This document shows, in pieces, positions 32,813 to 44,399 of a DNA stretch of 64,000 bases. The position numbers and the translations under genes are program-made. How positions within the stretch are numbered: the first letter of the stretch is position 1; each line of letters starts with the position of its first letter. The notes beneath the pieces are model-generated. The model made no database searches. It was not told the origin of the DNA and worked only from the letters and a program-made list of their open reading frames with translations. The stretch covers positions 62,001-126,000 of the forward strand of contig CAJNDT010000609.1 of the NCBI GenBank assembly GCA_905221615.1, read 5' to 3'. The DNA is from Symbiodinium sp. CCMP2592. Lineage: Eukaryota; Sar; Dinophyceae; Suessiales; Symbiodiniaceae.

Positions 32813-33127
32813 TTATCTGTAGTGTATACAAACACGCTTCTTTCTGCCCCCTTTGTTTGCTAGACATGCCTTCAGGAGTTCATCCAAGCAAAGCACATGG
32901 ACGAAGTTGGAAGGGGCCTTCTCGTCATGGTCGATCTGATGCTGCAGCTTTATCCGGCAAGCTTGCAGCAATTCTTTCTGTCTTTTCAGGTCCTTCTTAA
33001 GCTCTTTCTTCAACTCTTTTGATATTTCCGGCCTTACACGAGGAGCATGCTCTGCATCACCCCGTTTAGGAAGACAGACACATCTCATGATTGATAATGC
33101 GCTTGAGGTTTTGAATATAGGGTTCAC
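32813..33127 (-). CDS. Coiled-coil exon-like ORF, minus strand
   Basis: The core from about 33050 to 32830 reads RPEISKELKKELKKDLKRQK, then ELLQACRIKLQHQIDHDEKA, then HVLCLDELLKACLANKGG and a basic end. The regular charged/Leu pattern predicts a helix or coiled coil. The first 20 codons look unlike the rest and are probably intron. No domain recognised; likely one exon of a minus-strand gene whose other parts I cannot find. Confidence 0.35.
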   Translation of the reverse strand: MNPIFKTSSALSIMRCVCLPKRGDAEHAPRVRPEISKELKKELKKDLKRQKELLQACRIKLQHQIDHDEKAPSNFVHVLCLDELLKACLANKGGRKKRVCIHYR

Positions 33128-34472
33128 TCATGCATTGTACTTGCGTAAGGATTCAGATCCTGGTCCGGGCAGGGCATGTGGGTCTGCAGAAGCAAGGTGG
33201 TTTTCCCTGTGGTACACCAAATATTTGCACGACCTATGTAGTCAAAAGCCAGCATGATGTTTGTGCACACATTAGGGCCATTCCTAAAGCCAAACATCAA
33301 GCTGAGTCTAGCACAATTTGTCAACCTTCAGCTCACGATTGCAGGCATGGCTTTGGCAGCGATATATTACTCCACACGCCGCAGGTTTGTTGACTTGGCC
33401 TTTCATGACATGTGATCAGTCTCCAGTAACACAATGACACAGCGATTTCTTCAGTTGTGGCTGCTTCGAGCAATAATTCTCCATCACACAAGTGCTTTAC
33501 GGTAAAAGGTTCTAGAGCTCGAGCTTAAACGTGGTACATGTCAGGGTGTGGATTTGCTCTTCTAAATTAACTAATTCGTAAGGTCTGAGCAAGGGACGCA
33601 TAATTTCTGAAACCGCAAATGTAGCTGCAACTCAAGGCAATGTTTGGGCCCGAGCGATTCGAAGCTTAATTTGGAAAGGATATTAGTTGGAGTGAATGGT
33701 TCCGGGGAATGACTGGAGATTCTGCCCGCGACGTTTGCGTGTTCGTCATTTCCTTAAGCCTAGGAGCAGTTCCTAAATCCTCAACCCAACAATGTAAGGT
33801 ACATAGAGGTTACCTGAAACTCGCATTGTGTGTTTAGGTTAGTACTGTGCTCACTGGGATCGATATCGAGAGGTTTGGGGGCTGAGGTGTAAGGGTGAAG
33901 TGTGATGGATGGCAAAGACGCCTACCACTGCAGGATTTTTTGTTAAAAAGTGGAGAACTTGTGGCAACCCCCTCAAGTGGTACAAGCAACATTTACTTCT
34001 GTCGTACAGACAGGTGATGTTTCACAGGTGGGGCGGCAATAGAGGGTATAAGCTTCGTGGCACATGCTAATCTTGGAAGATTTCGCAGCCGATGTGTGAG
34101 GGTTGGATCGTATGCTGCTCATGGCATGGACTCTTCAGGCAACGTGTCTCTAATATTTAGCGCATCATTGGCCTGCATCACCTACATTTATGGCCACATG
34201 ATTCCTATCGGATGCCTGAGGTAGGTCACAGGCATGGCACCTTCAAGCATGACCTTTCTTTGTAGATGTTTCTGTTAATGTTAACTTGGTTTCTACGTAG
34301 CCAAAGAAAAAGCATGAATGGTAAACCAGACATGTGAACATGAAGCTAAGTTATACTTCTCATGGAACCTAGTGCAACCTACTACTTGCACCGCTATTGT
34401 TACTGGACATACAAGTAGGCCTTAATCTTGTGTGCTTTCTTGGACTGCTAGTATCGAATTTTGTTAGTAACC
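33128..34472. other. No gene seen
   Basis: Only one frame above 80 codons (33130-33393 plus), without protein-like character, and otherwise stop-rich sequence on both strands. No repeats noticed. Confidence 0.45.
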
Positions 34473-35290
34473 TCATATCCATCGAAGCGAGCAGAATTGG
34501 GAAGATGTCGAACAAAAAGTGTGCTGGGTAGATGCACTCATTGAATTAGGAGTAGATCGCTTGCATCCCGCACTACTGCATTCAGAGCAACCTCTAAGAA
34601 ATCCAAAATTGAAAGATAACAGACAGAGCTTGCTGAGGTCTGCACCCGCTTTGCATCTTTCACCACAGTATTGCGCTCTCGGAGCCCTTTTTTTCTCCAA
34701 TCCTCTTTGCTTCTTTTGTTCTTCGCGCTCCCTCCTTCTCTCCTCTTTCTCAGCCTCTCTTCTTCTCTTCCTCTGCCTTTTGAGCAAGCTGCAGAGCGGA
34801 AAGCAGGCTCTTCCTGTTCTTCTTTCCATTGTCTTGTTTATCTTTCTTGCTCTTTGTTTTCTTGTCTTTCTTGCGTAGTTGTTCTGCTTCTTTTTTTTTG
34901 GTCTTCTTGCTCTGGCTTTTCTTTTCTTTCCACTGCCGGAAGCAACGGCATCACTGCTGGAGCTGCTGCTTGGCTTTCTCTCTCTTTTTTCCCCTTTTTC
35001 TCATGCTTGCAGTGCACGTGCATATCGAAGCTTGTGCTCATCTGCGTGAGAATGCCTTCTTCTACATACCCCTCCATGTCTTCGTCCCACACCAGTCACA
35101 AACTTTGTCATCTCTGTGCGGTGCATCTGGATGACCCTTGACTTGGGTTTTCTTCGAAGGGGGATCTGCAAGTTTGTGAGACATCATGGACCTTGCTACG
35201 TCTTCTGACGCATACTTGGGCGCCATTTGCTCGAACTTCATCCGTCTCCAGGCAGAACAAGAACCCCCAGGGTAACCGTAGCACCATATG
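34473..35290 (-). pseudogene. Zinc-knuckle plus Lys/Glu-rich protein, frame-changed
   Basis: From about 35280 the minus strand reads WRRMKFEQMAPKYASEDVAR, then MMSHKLADPPSKKTQVKGHP, then DDKVCDWCGTKTWRGM, where it meets TAG inside GGTATGTAG. In another frame the text continues VEEGILTQMSTSFDMHVHCK with HEKKGKKERE. Together CxxC...HxxxCxH would make a small zinc-binding finger. A long Lys/Glu/Arg-rich tail follows down to about 34650, switching frame more than once. The GTATGT could be a real intron donor or the break may be a base loss. Zinc-binding and charged-linker roles are inferred from composition; function unknown. The hydrophobic plus-strand ORFs opposite it are shadows of the Lys/Glu codons. 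Confidence 0.48.
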
Positions 35291-37663
35291 TATACATAAA
35301 CAAAAGCTTAAAGTACGTCATGCAAATATTGAGTTGTGATAGCATAGGTATGTACAGCTGGGCCCTCGAGTTCTAGAGTTGTAATGCCAATGCTGAGACC
35401 ATGGGTAGCTGGTGTCCACACTCGACCGCATGGTCCCCTCCAAGCCTGCGAGGAACCGGGCTGCTCCAAACAGCAGTACACCTTGCAGGTAATCAGTCCT
35501 GGACAGAACTACTAGTGGTAATTTCGAGCTGGTCGCGGAACTGGAACTTTGTGTTTCTGCATGCAGCAAGGATCTGTCGATTAAAAATGCCACGGAAGGA
35601 TCATACTAGGAGTAGGAGGATTCAACAACAGAATGCTTTTTCTCCATTAAGTTGTTGATATAGTCACAGCACTTGTATTTTCACATGATGATACATCAGT
35701 AGTATGAACCTGGAAAGACTACAGTAACAAGTGCCCACTGATGTTTGGCCGAATCACTCAGCAATAAAACCGTTGTAAACTGTGTATAAACGGCACACAT
35801 TGTTTTCAAGTGACTCATACCTACCGCCAGACATGAGCCAGCATCATTAGCGATCGTTTCAAGGCATAGGCTTTTACTGTTTGGGCAGTCGAGGCTCTCA
35901 GTGGCGTTGTAGTCACATGCCCCGCCCAAGAGCTGACTGCTGTATCAGCGAAGGCCTTCATCATCTCCTTCTAATCGACCACTTCCGATATCAGTCTTCA
36001 CGGCCTTTTCTTTTAACCTCAGCCTAATGAATCTTCCCATATGGGCATCAAAAACATATACGAAGTAGCCTGTCCTCTAAATCATCTATGCAGACCTCAC
36101 AGTTGTAATGGTCATGCCTCAAACCCTTTTTTTATCCAAGGACAAAAGGCTGCCCAAGCACATCAGCAGCTTTCTGCTGGCATCGTCGTCCAACTTTGCC
36201 ACAATCTGCTCTGCAGTCTTCTTCCCACTTTCAGTGGGCACAGCCACCTGCCGTTGCCAAGCATGCTACCAATCACAAGCCTTCGCTAGGTCATCTAGCG
36301 TGCAGGGCTGAACTGAGCTTCATATGTAGTAGTCTGATACATAGTATGTATAGCAACACATTTGTAGCTAACTGCACTTTGATATCTGGTCAGGATACAC
36401 AGCATTAAAGGGGAGAGTACATGCTTGGGCTTTGTAAAAGTGAAAGGAGTATGGCACCACATGATTGCCGTAAGAAGTTGCAATACCACCTGCGTGGCCA
36501 ACAATTACACTCGGGATGTCTATTTACAAAGGGCTTGCAGATAGCACATGCTAGCCAGAAGCAGGCCGGGATGCCGTGGGTCAAGGCTAAGGATCCTACT
36601 TGTTGTACGAAAACCAAGCATGTCACCAACGGAGCCCTGACAGAATATCGATTGTATGGCATCCAAAAAGCGAAGTAGAACTAGGCATTTCTAATGTGAT
36701 TGACCACTGGATTCCTCTACATTTAGCAAGTAAAACAAGTCACGTAAAAACTTCACCCTGGGGATCGGTCCGTGAAAGCTGCACTCAGCCATGTACCTCA
36801 GGTGAACTTGGAGAAGCTGAGGCTAACATGTTTTGCAACCCGAGTTTGACACGCTAAACCGTCAGGACAAGGAGTTTTACATACGCAGACCTGCGACCAT
36901 AGAAAAAAGCGGAAGGAAACCAGTTTTTGTCTGCTGGGCCATTGCAACTCCAGCTACACCTATCTCACTGCCCTGGGGCCAGCCCTAGCTAAGTGCATCA
37001 CTGCTCTGGAGCGAGCAGGCCACATGGGCATAGGTGTGTCTGTGAGAGAACAGAAGGCAGCAGATCCAGTCCATCAAGCCTAGCTCCAAGGGGTGAGCTG
37101 TAACCTTCGGAAGGCATGGCTATGCGTGGCGATCTGTAGCTGCCTGCAGAAGCCATTTATCCTCAAGGGTTCGGAGCCAGCATTCCTTCCACGACTGCCA
37201 GGCGTCCTGGATTGTGTCTCGCTGTAAAATGCATAGCTTGGCCGCCATCTATTCAAAGCAAGACTGCTGTACATAATTTGTGCTTTCTTCCCCAGGCAAA
37301 CTCATGGAGAATATGGCCAGCACAACGCTCGGCGAAGGATCGTAAAGTCACAACTTGACGCGGTTGCAGGGTGAAGCCAACATGTGCACGGCCCGTCCGA
37401 ACTGAGGCCTGTCGCGCCGCACGCTACTTCAGCGAATTGGGCTGGAGGGATGGTTCTATGCGCGCCTAGGTGGCGATTTGGCGTGTCATGGAACCTCAGT
37501 ACTGCAGTCCACGGAGATTCCTTCATTTGCAGACACCTGGTGGTGACCCTTAGGAAGAAGAAGACCAGCAAAGGTGTGACGGCGATGTTGCAGCAGCCTG
37601 GCGTAATTTGAAAGATACTTCAAGACGCTGTGAGTCATAATTATGGACTGACATCGGGGGAAC
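35291..37663. other. No confident gene
   Basis: Overlapping small frames on both strands, for example 35401-35658 plus, 36041-36311 plus, 36405-36662 minus and 37302-37571 minus. None shows a domain or a consistent codon pattern. Confidence 0.4.
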
Positions 37664-37736
37664 ATGCGATGCTCAGGCGTGATTGCTGTGCTGAGCCTTT
37701 CCAGAACGTCTTGCCTGTTTTGGGCATTCCTCATGA

Positions 37737-37928
37737 TTGCATGGCACAAGGTCCTTTCATGTTTTGCTTCTGAGGGCAGACGGGTCGCTGAAGATCAAAG
37801 AGACCTGCCCTCGTCAGGATGCCTCTCGTTTGATGCAAGCTTTCGGGTCTGATTCATCCATCTTGCTGTCAGCAGTCATGGCCGAAGAGTGGGTGGTCTT
37901 CCAGTCCGCTGGTCTTTGCCATGTGTGA
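37737..37928 (+). CDS. Exon-like ORF, unrecognised
   Basis: A 63-codon frame with protein-like text (FHVLLLRADGSLKIKETCPR, then ASRLMQAFGSDSSILLSAVM and EEWVVFQSAG). Mixed hydrophobic and charged residues suggest a folded exon. It ends at TGA at 37926 and has no clear start. No neighbour gives context. Confidence 0.25.
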   Translation: MHGTRSFHVLLLRADGSLKIKETCPRQDASRLMQAFGSDSSILLSAVMAEEWVVFQSAGLCHV

Positions 37929-37944
37929 ATGATGGACATTTGCT

Positions 37945-38250
37945 TCAAAGTGGCACCAGGATACACACTACATCGTTCCGCGTGAGGATGCCGCACGCCG
38001 CTACATCATTGACACCAAACAGCTTTGCCGGCACAGTGTGCGCACCTTGTTGAAGAAACCCGCTTCGAAGGATGCATGCAAGGCAGGAGCCAGTGCAATT
38101 CCTAAAAAAAGTTCTGGCTGCGCGCGAATCGGAAGCCATGCGCAACCCGTGCAAGACACATTTATCCGTACCCATGTTCATAAAAAGCAGGTCTGGAGGT
38201 GAATCGTGGCTTGTGTAAAGCAGGACTCGGGCAAGTTCCGCATTTGACAT
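37945..38250 (-). CDS. Exon-like ORF, minus strand, unrecognised
   Basis: ATG at 38250, 101 codons: ELARVLLYTSHDSPPDLLFM, then GTDKCVLHGLRMASDSRAAR, then Cys-containing LACILRSGFLQQGAH and KLFGVNDVAACGILTRNDV. Composition is plausible for a small globular domain. It is convergent with the plus-strand frame at 37737-37928. Family unknown. Confidence 0.28.
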   Translation of the reverse strand: MSNAELARVLLYTSHDSPPDLLFMNMGTDKCVLHGLRMASDSRAARTFFRNCTGSCLACILRSGFLQQGAHTVPAKLFGVNDVAACGILTRNDVVCILVPL

Positions 38251-41200
38251 GCAGAGGTCTTGTGCGCCTTCTGGGGGTTGGGGGTCCCAGGTTTTCGGGC
38301 TGCTAGTGGGGCGGGGCTGGTGCTGTGAGGGTATTTTGTTCTTTGGCAGGGAGCTTACTAGAGAAGAGGTGAGGCTTGCTGTCCTGCTGCCGACAGATCT
38401 TTATTACCAAGGGCTTTTCAATGGTTCATCGCGGATGAACTGCTACACTTCATGGCGCTCTGGGCTAGTTTCATCAGCACTGATTGGTGTTGCCCACACG
38501 CACACACATACATTCATTGATCCCTCCATTCTCCATGTGCCTTTGTGCATGCACGCATGCCTCATGCACACGTGCATGCAGGCATCTATGGACCGGTACA
38601 TAATCCCATTCATTGATCCACCAAGTACTGAACGAGTTATTGCGTTCTTCACCTATGTCTTGTTTTTTCTTTCGCCAATTCACCCATGAATTTCTTCACT
38701 TGCTCACCTATTCAAATGTTCACCTCGACACCCCCTTCCTGATTTTATTCATGCACCCAGTGGCTCGTTTGTTCATTGTACCTTGAGTTGTCTGCGAGGC
38801 ACACATGCAGCAACGGCGGCAAAAGGCTAGCGTGCGTCTTTGCTAGTGTTGGGAAGCTGGTGCAGGATCATGAGGCGGAGCCGCTTGTCGTGGCAAAGTC
38901 GCAGCTGGGCCGGGAAAGATTCAGCATGAAAATCTCGAGGCTGACGAAGACTACCATTACTGTGTGTCTAAGTGTATTGGCCAGCACGGCACTGCTCTCT
39001 TTTGAAAGCTGCTTCGTTTTGCGGGAGCAGCTTTGTGTTCAAACAGCAGAGGTAACAAGGGCAGGCTTCTGACCGACTGCGGACGGCCTTTCAGGATACA
39101 GCATGATACAGCTAGAGATACATGCTACACCGCTAACGTGTTTCCCCCACTGCCCATTTATGACCTTCCGAAGTCTTGCCAGGATGTGCGCTGAAGGCGT
39201 GAAGCCTTCATCCTCGGGTCTGGGATAAAGCTCCATGAAGGTTGAAATCGCAAAGCTTTCCTTCTTGAACCAGAAGCCCTTGCCCCTGCCGTCGTTTCAG
39301 TCAGCTTGCTGCCAGAGCATGATCGTCATCCGAGGCGCAAGCGTGCAGCGGCCGCGATGGAGTGAGGTCGCGGTCATGAGCAAAGGTGCATTTCACATTT
39401 CACGGAAAGTCAAGGTGCACGTAAGCTGTCACCACGAAGACTTTGCGCCACGATGAGAGGAGGGTGGGATGGGGTGGGTGGGTGTTGGTTTTTGTTTTGG
39501 CAATGACAGGTGCAGAGAGTCACTTAAGATGTGCACTTCCGAAACACTTCTGGGAAGTGCAGCTTCAAAGAACCCCATCCTGTCCTCTCTCCGTGCTCTT
39601 CCGAGCAGACGCGGGCAGCTTCAGCACCCCAACGCAAAATGGGCCATGCGGGCATGTGTTGGGCAACTTCCTTTTGTGACTCAATCTGATGGTGCGGTGG
39701 CTTGCATTTGACTGCAAGAGCACCCCCTGATGAAGTCAGTAGCACTTGTCACCAAACTTGGTTGGCTCATGACCACTTTCCCCAGAAGCCTTCTGATCCG
39801 GGGTCTATCAGCAGGTTTTGAGTAGCGCTCCGTGCATCCCGGAGCCAGCTCTACCCTTGTGAGGTGCCTGTCAGAGGCGGATACGTGCTGTTGCCGCATG
39901 GATTTGTGGAAGTAACAAGGGGGCACAATTGCAAGAGCAGTGAGCTATAAGAAGCCGCAGGAGGGCCAGTAGTTAAAGAGTCCTCGTCAGCGACGAATGT
40001 CGGCCTGCAGCTGCTGCTCCTGCTGGCTCTGCTGCTGGCAGCCGTTCCACTTCAAGGCGGCTGTTGTTTAGTTTTGGTTTCTTGAATGCATTTGCCGCTG
40101 CGGTTGCCCAGGTCTTATAGGTATTGTTTTTATCGTGGGGGGACTGTTTAATGGTATGTCAACACAGTGCTCTAGGGCCATTGAAGCACTGCTAAAGGCT
40201 GGTAGGCTTCACGCCAAGGCGTCTTAAGGATAATTCCGTACACGGATATACACATGTATATGCATATAGTACTGGACGCACTCTGGGTCATGTATAGCAG
40301 TAGATTCAATTATGATTGTCCACAACAAAGCATTCCTTGAAAGATAAACATTGCATTGCTACACTCTACAACGCGTAATAACCCCTTATGAATAGTGCAG
40401 GTGCTCAGCCGTCGGCTAGGCAACAACAAGAAGGCCTTCTGTAATTTCCTCATTGAGCTAGACCTGCTTGAGACTCAAAGAAGTATGGGCTCCAATGTAA
40501 TTTCCTAGCAGTCTTCGATACACGGCTTTGGCTTACAACGCTTCAGGTAGTTCTGGACTTGAGGGCCCGGAACAGACTTGGGCAAACGAAGCCCCATGTG
40601 CTTCTGGTGCCATCGACCAGCCAAGGCTCTACTTTTCCAGACAAATCATGGTCCGGGCAAAACTGGCGCATCACAGCATCGGACTCCAGGTCTTCCTGCC
40701 GGGTGGTGAGGGACAAGGTTGAGGCTTAGTATGAGGAAGCACTAGATTTCAGGTTATTGATATAAGGGGTTTGTGGAGAAACAATGGTTTCTGGATGCTC
40801 ATGTAAGGGCTTTTCAGACCATATTGGGATCTAGGCCGGCTAGAAAGCTTAGTGCCTCCTGGCCTTGACCCACTCCAAGCCAGCGCAGGGGTGGGTCCAG
40901 TACGGGAGAGCCCAGGACTGAGAGTAAACCTCCTCCAGACCGTGGAAGGGTTTGTTGGCTTTCGAAGTTTTATATATTTACATAGGCATTGCTGGAACCA
41001 GCAAAACTATGACAGCTTGGCACCTTGGCATGGGCCCCTGCAATAAATTTGAAAATAAACGAGGACAGCCTCCATAGAGTCTCAAATTTACACCTCCACT
41101 CTTACGCTTGAATTCAGGCTTGGGCTCACCCAACAGTAAACCATCATAGTTCGCAGCTAAAGGGACTGAAGGCCTGCCCAGAGTACTGGGTAACAGTAAT

Positions 41201-41387
41201 CAAGCCGATGACAGACGCTAAAACATTAGCAGTACGCTTGGGGACGGAACAACCCCATGGTTTTCTGCATGCCTCAAAAGGCGCATAAGACACCATACTC
41301 CAATGCGCAGTTGGTGACAGGAGGATTACAAGACCTCTTGTGTTGCTTATAGCCAAAGTTTCACTTGGGTTCGTCCATCACCTAATA
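38251..41387. other. Sparse stretch, at most weak exon-like ORFs
   Basis: Candidates such as 38776-39072 (plus) and 39039-39236 (minus, starting MELYPRPEDEGFTPSA) overlap on opposite strands, and I cannot choose between them. A CA-rich run and short CATGCA-type repeats lie at 38495-38590, and Gly/Ala-poor Leu runs from CTGCTG near 40005-40050. From 40080 to 41380 I see nothing beyond short frames. Confidence 0.4.
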
Positions 41388-41470
41388 TTATAAATTATTA
41401 TTATTAGTATTCTTATAAATATTATTGTTATTGTTATTATTGTTATTCTTATGATTGTTATTATTACTAC
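41388..41470. repeat. AT-rich TTA/TTG triplet microsatellite
   Basis: Imperfect ATT/GTT triplets (ATTATTATTATTAGTATTC, then ATTGTTATTGTTATTATTG). An abrupt compositional change from the flanking DNA. Confidence 0.85.
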
Positions 41471-41819
41471 CTGGACAACGCATAGGCCACGGCGCTGCGT
41501 CAGCTCACGGAGAGACGCTCGCAGCATCTTGTTCGCCCTGCCCCAGAAGCCAGGTCACTGATGAGCCAAATCTGTGTAGGATGTCTATGTAGCACTTTTG
41601 ATTAGACTTTATGTGAGATAGAAATGTCAGAGTAAGCTATACACATTTTACCTCCAGGGTGTGTCAAATATGCAAAGTAGCAAGACCTGGACTGACTGGT
41701 CAAATGCTAGGTTGCCTCCGGGCTTAGCTTTTCAGGTTTAATTTTTTTCGTTTGCACTTTAAGGTTTTAGGTTTCATAGCCTGGCCGGCTGTCAGGCTCA
41801 CGTGCTTTAGGGTTTAAGG

Positions 41820-42155
41820 TTATGAGATTATTAGGGCCACAGGAAGCGGGTCCCCAAATTAATTATTTTTGCATAATTTGTGCGTATTTCTTGCGTATCG
41901 GATTTGGCTTGCGTATCGGCTTGCATATTTTGTGCGTATTTTGTGCGTATTTTGCGCGTATTGTTGCAAAGCAAAAAATATGCAAAACATATGCACAACA
42001 TATGCACAAAATATGCATGACGATATGCACAGCAAAAACAATATGCGTAAAATATGCAAAAACGATATGCACAAAATATGCACAACATACGCATAATTTT
42101 CGCAAAATAATTATTTCCAGGTTTGCCAATGTGTAGCCTGCTAATAATCTCATAA
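41820..42155. mobile_element. 336-bp inverted-repeat element with perfect 15-bp ends and 8-bp target duplication
   Basis: The ends are TTATGAGATTATTAG (41820-41834) and its exact reverse complement (42141-42155). The 8 bases before the left end, GTTTAAGG (41812-41819), are repeated exactly after the right end (42156-42163), as expected of a target-site duplication. Inside, the left half carries runs of TTTTGTGCGTA-type words and the right half their reverse complement (ATATGCACAAA), so the element can fold on itself almost end to end. There is no transposase frame; Cys/Tyr/Ala-rich ORFs on both strands come from the short-word repeats. An 8-bp duplication is seen in hAT, P and Merlin-type elements, but the termini do not match one I know. 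Confidence 0.88.
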
Positions 42156-42163
42156 GTTTAAGG

Positions 42164-42891
42164 CTTTGGGGTTGAAGGGTTGTGGGCTCGTTGAGGCTGT
42201 CAAGGTTCACACTGTAGCGTTTTAGGTTTTCGGTCAATGAGCTAAATCAGCCATCCATGGCGCGTTGCCCAGCCCCAAGGATGGCTCGGAATACCAGTGC
42301 CCGAAGCATCCCATCATTCTCAGGAGTACCCTAGGTCGCCTTAGGTAGCAAGGTTTGAGCCTGGGTTTCTTAAAAGGACAATGGTGCTACGCAAATCCGA
42401 TTTCCTGAACTCTTTCCTGATTTCAGGTTGGCAGCTGCCATGTACTTGAGGCATGCAAACATCTCTGATGCTCGTGGCTCTCCAAGGAATTGGCTTTTTC
42501 TCCAGCGAGCGTTGTGAAGGAGTTTTCCGTGGATCCAAGGTGGTTTCTATGCCGCCACTGGATGGCGAGCTTGTTGCCATGTAAAGGCGCGGGGCGACAT
42601 TCTAAAATGTTGACCAGGAGTCTGCAGTGTTGTGAAGGAAAAAAGGACAATATGCATTTAGAGTTAAGCTGCAACCGCAGGAAGATGCCATAGAAATCCC
42701 CGGATGCTGTGTGAAGAGTATGATGCTAGCCGCGAGGTCACCAAAGCTACTGGCTTTTACTTGTTTCCATGCGTTGCACTGTTTGGAGATTGGTTCTCGT
42801 CTAGTCACTCAACAAACTGAGCGGCCAGGGCCAACCAAAACGCAAAAGAAGTTAGGTTGAGCTTGGAAAAAGTCGTGTTGGCAAGCCACGC
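42164..42891. other. No gene seen
   Basis: Flank of the inverted-repeat element. Short conflicting frames only (42423-42674 minus, 42490-42693 plus). Confidence 0.4.
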
Positions 42892-43332
42892 TTGATCAGA
42901 TTGGCTCCCCCGGTTTCGTCACCAGAGAGCGACATGTCAGAAAGCCAGGCTTCCAAGGCCTTGACTGAAGTCCATGGTAGTTGCTCTGAAGCCAAAGGTT
43001 GCACTGTAGAGCCAGGGGATGGGGAAACCACTGAACAAGTGTTAGAGAGGTTGCTTCGACAGCAGACTGGTCTCACCATGGGCCAAGCAAATGCAAACAA
43101 AATGTATCCTAGCACCTTGCAGCTACCGATCACGCACCCTTGGGTCCATGCCCTCCTGCTAATCAAGGCCAGATTTCACTCAGGTGTCTTTTTTGGGTCG
43201 GGGTTAAAAGCACAAGGGGGCGTTTGGTACAGCAAGTACACGGAGCATCGCCAAAGCTTTGCAGGGAGAGCTGTAAAGGGGAATAGTACTCACAACAACA
43301 GTATTTGTGATGATAGCATTGCGCATTTCTGA
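42892..43332 (+). CDS. Hypothetical exon, acidic to polar, unrecognised
   Basis: The best part is 42892-43110: PPVSSPESDMSESQASKALT, then EVHGSCSEAKGCTVEPGDGE, then TTEQVLERLLRQQTGLTMGQ. A Ser/Glu-rich disordered stretch leads into a helical segment. The frame stays open to 43330 but the later part looks less coding. The DNA just before reads CTTGATCAG, a possible acceptor. Function unknown. Confidence 0.35.
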   Translation: MIRLAPPVSSPESDMSESQASKALTEVHGSCSEAKGCTVEPGDGETTEQVLERLLRQQTGLTMGQANANKMYPSTLQLPITHPWVHALLLIKARFHSGVFFGSGLKAQGGVWYSKYTEHRQSFAGRAVKGNSTHNNSICDDSIAHF

Positions 43333-43439
43333 AGAAGCACCTTCATTCTCACAGGCAACGGCAAAGGGCAACAGGTGATTGCATTCTAGTTGTATGTGTA
43401 TCACCTGAGTTCGGGCTATGATCTTTGCTCCAAGCCTCC

Positions 43440-43740
43440 CCTCACATCAACTGTCCACCTAGCGTTAGCCAAGGCTTCTGGTTTCATTGAGGTTTGGACG
43501 CGCCCGTACTCGACACCACGCCGAGGATCCACAAAATTTGCAACATGTGGTCTCACTTCGGCACAGCAGGAGCAAATGCAGATGATAACTTTTGTGAATA
43601 CATGGCAGGAGGCACCAGTCATCACATACAACTGGGCCACCCCTGGCGGCCTCCCCCGAACGGCACTGGTGTACCACGGGTGTCGACCGGGACCCACCAG
43701 TGTGGTGCAGCGCCAGCCCAAAACAGCCATCTTCATTCAC
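43440..43740 (+). CDS. Hypothetical exon, unrecognised
   Basis: Part of a 207-codon frame (43390-44013). Codons up to about 43740 are protein-like (LALAKASGFIEVWTRPYSTP, TSAQQEQMQMITFVNTWQEA). Beyond that the frame crosses a small AT-rich tandem duplication and becomes hydrophobic. It follows the exon-like segment at 42892 on the same strand by about 100 bp and may belong to the same gene. Confidence 0.27.
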
Positions 43741-43743
43741 TGC

Positions 43744-43811
43744 ACGCAATTACCATCCTTTTTGTCATTATTACTATACGCAATTACCATTCTTTTTGTC
43801 ATTATTGCTAT
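43744..43811. repeat. 34-bp tandem duplication
   Basis: ACGCAATTACCAT starts at 43744 and again at 43778, each followed by (C/T)CTTTTTGTCATTATT(A/G)CTAT. Two copies with three differences. Confidence 0.88.
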
Positions 43812-44399
43812 AACTAATATCATTCCACTACAACTATCATTATACAGAAGCCTGGAAATTGAGATCTTCAGTGTGCTAACGGCAGCAAACAAGCGGTTAC
43901 TCCTAGACTATCACATTGGCCAGGCGATGGGGGCTAGAGGACCGAGGAAAGACAATTGTATGAAGAGCAGACAGACCTGCCTAAGAAATGCAAACCAGAA
44001 TCGAGAGACGTAAGTCTCCACTAATTAACGGAGAATGCAAGGAAGCAGCCCGAAGTTATGCTTCTGGAGCGTCGCAGCTGTTTGCCCTCATCAGCCAGCG
44101 TCTTCGCATTGCAAATCCTCATGTTGGTTAGTTTGTTGCTTGTAACTCGGCCCATGAAGACAACATAAAGGGCAAGGCCTCATAGGTATTGGAGGGTTTG
44201 TTGGGAAAGTGTGGTGTCTCCTTGCCAATCGACCTCGAGGCGGTGGTCCTGTGCAGGAAGTCGTGGTGGAAGGCAACAGGCATGTCCCAGTACTCTAGCT
44301 AGCCGGGGAATTGTGCATGCGCCGTGGCACGAAACATCCACGGCTTTTATAGCACATCCCTCATCAGGGTGCTGCAGGCTAATACAAAACTGGCCATCA

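Noticed and set aside
34519-35141. Hydrophobic plus-strand ORFs resembling membrane proteins
   Set aside because: They are the reverse strand of Lys/Glu codon runs; the minus-strand reading includes a zinc-knuckle motif and is preferred.
41822-42237. Cys/Tyr/Ala/Ile-rich ORFs on both strands
   Set aside because: They arise from the short repeated words inside the inverted-repeat element and have no protein-family signature.
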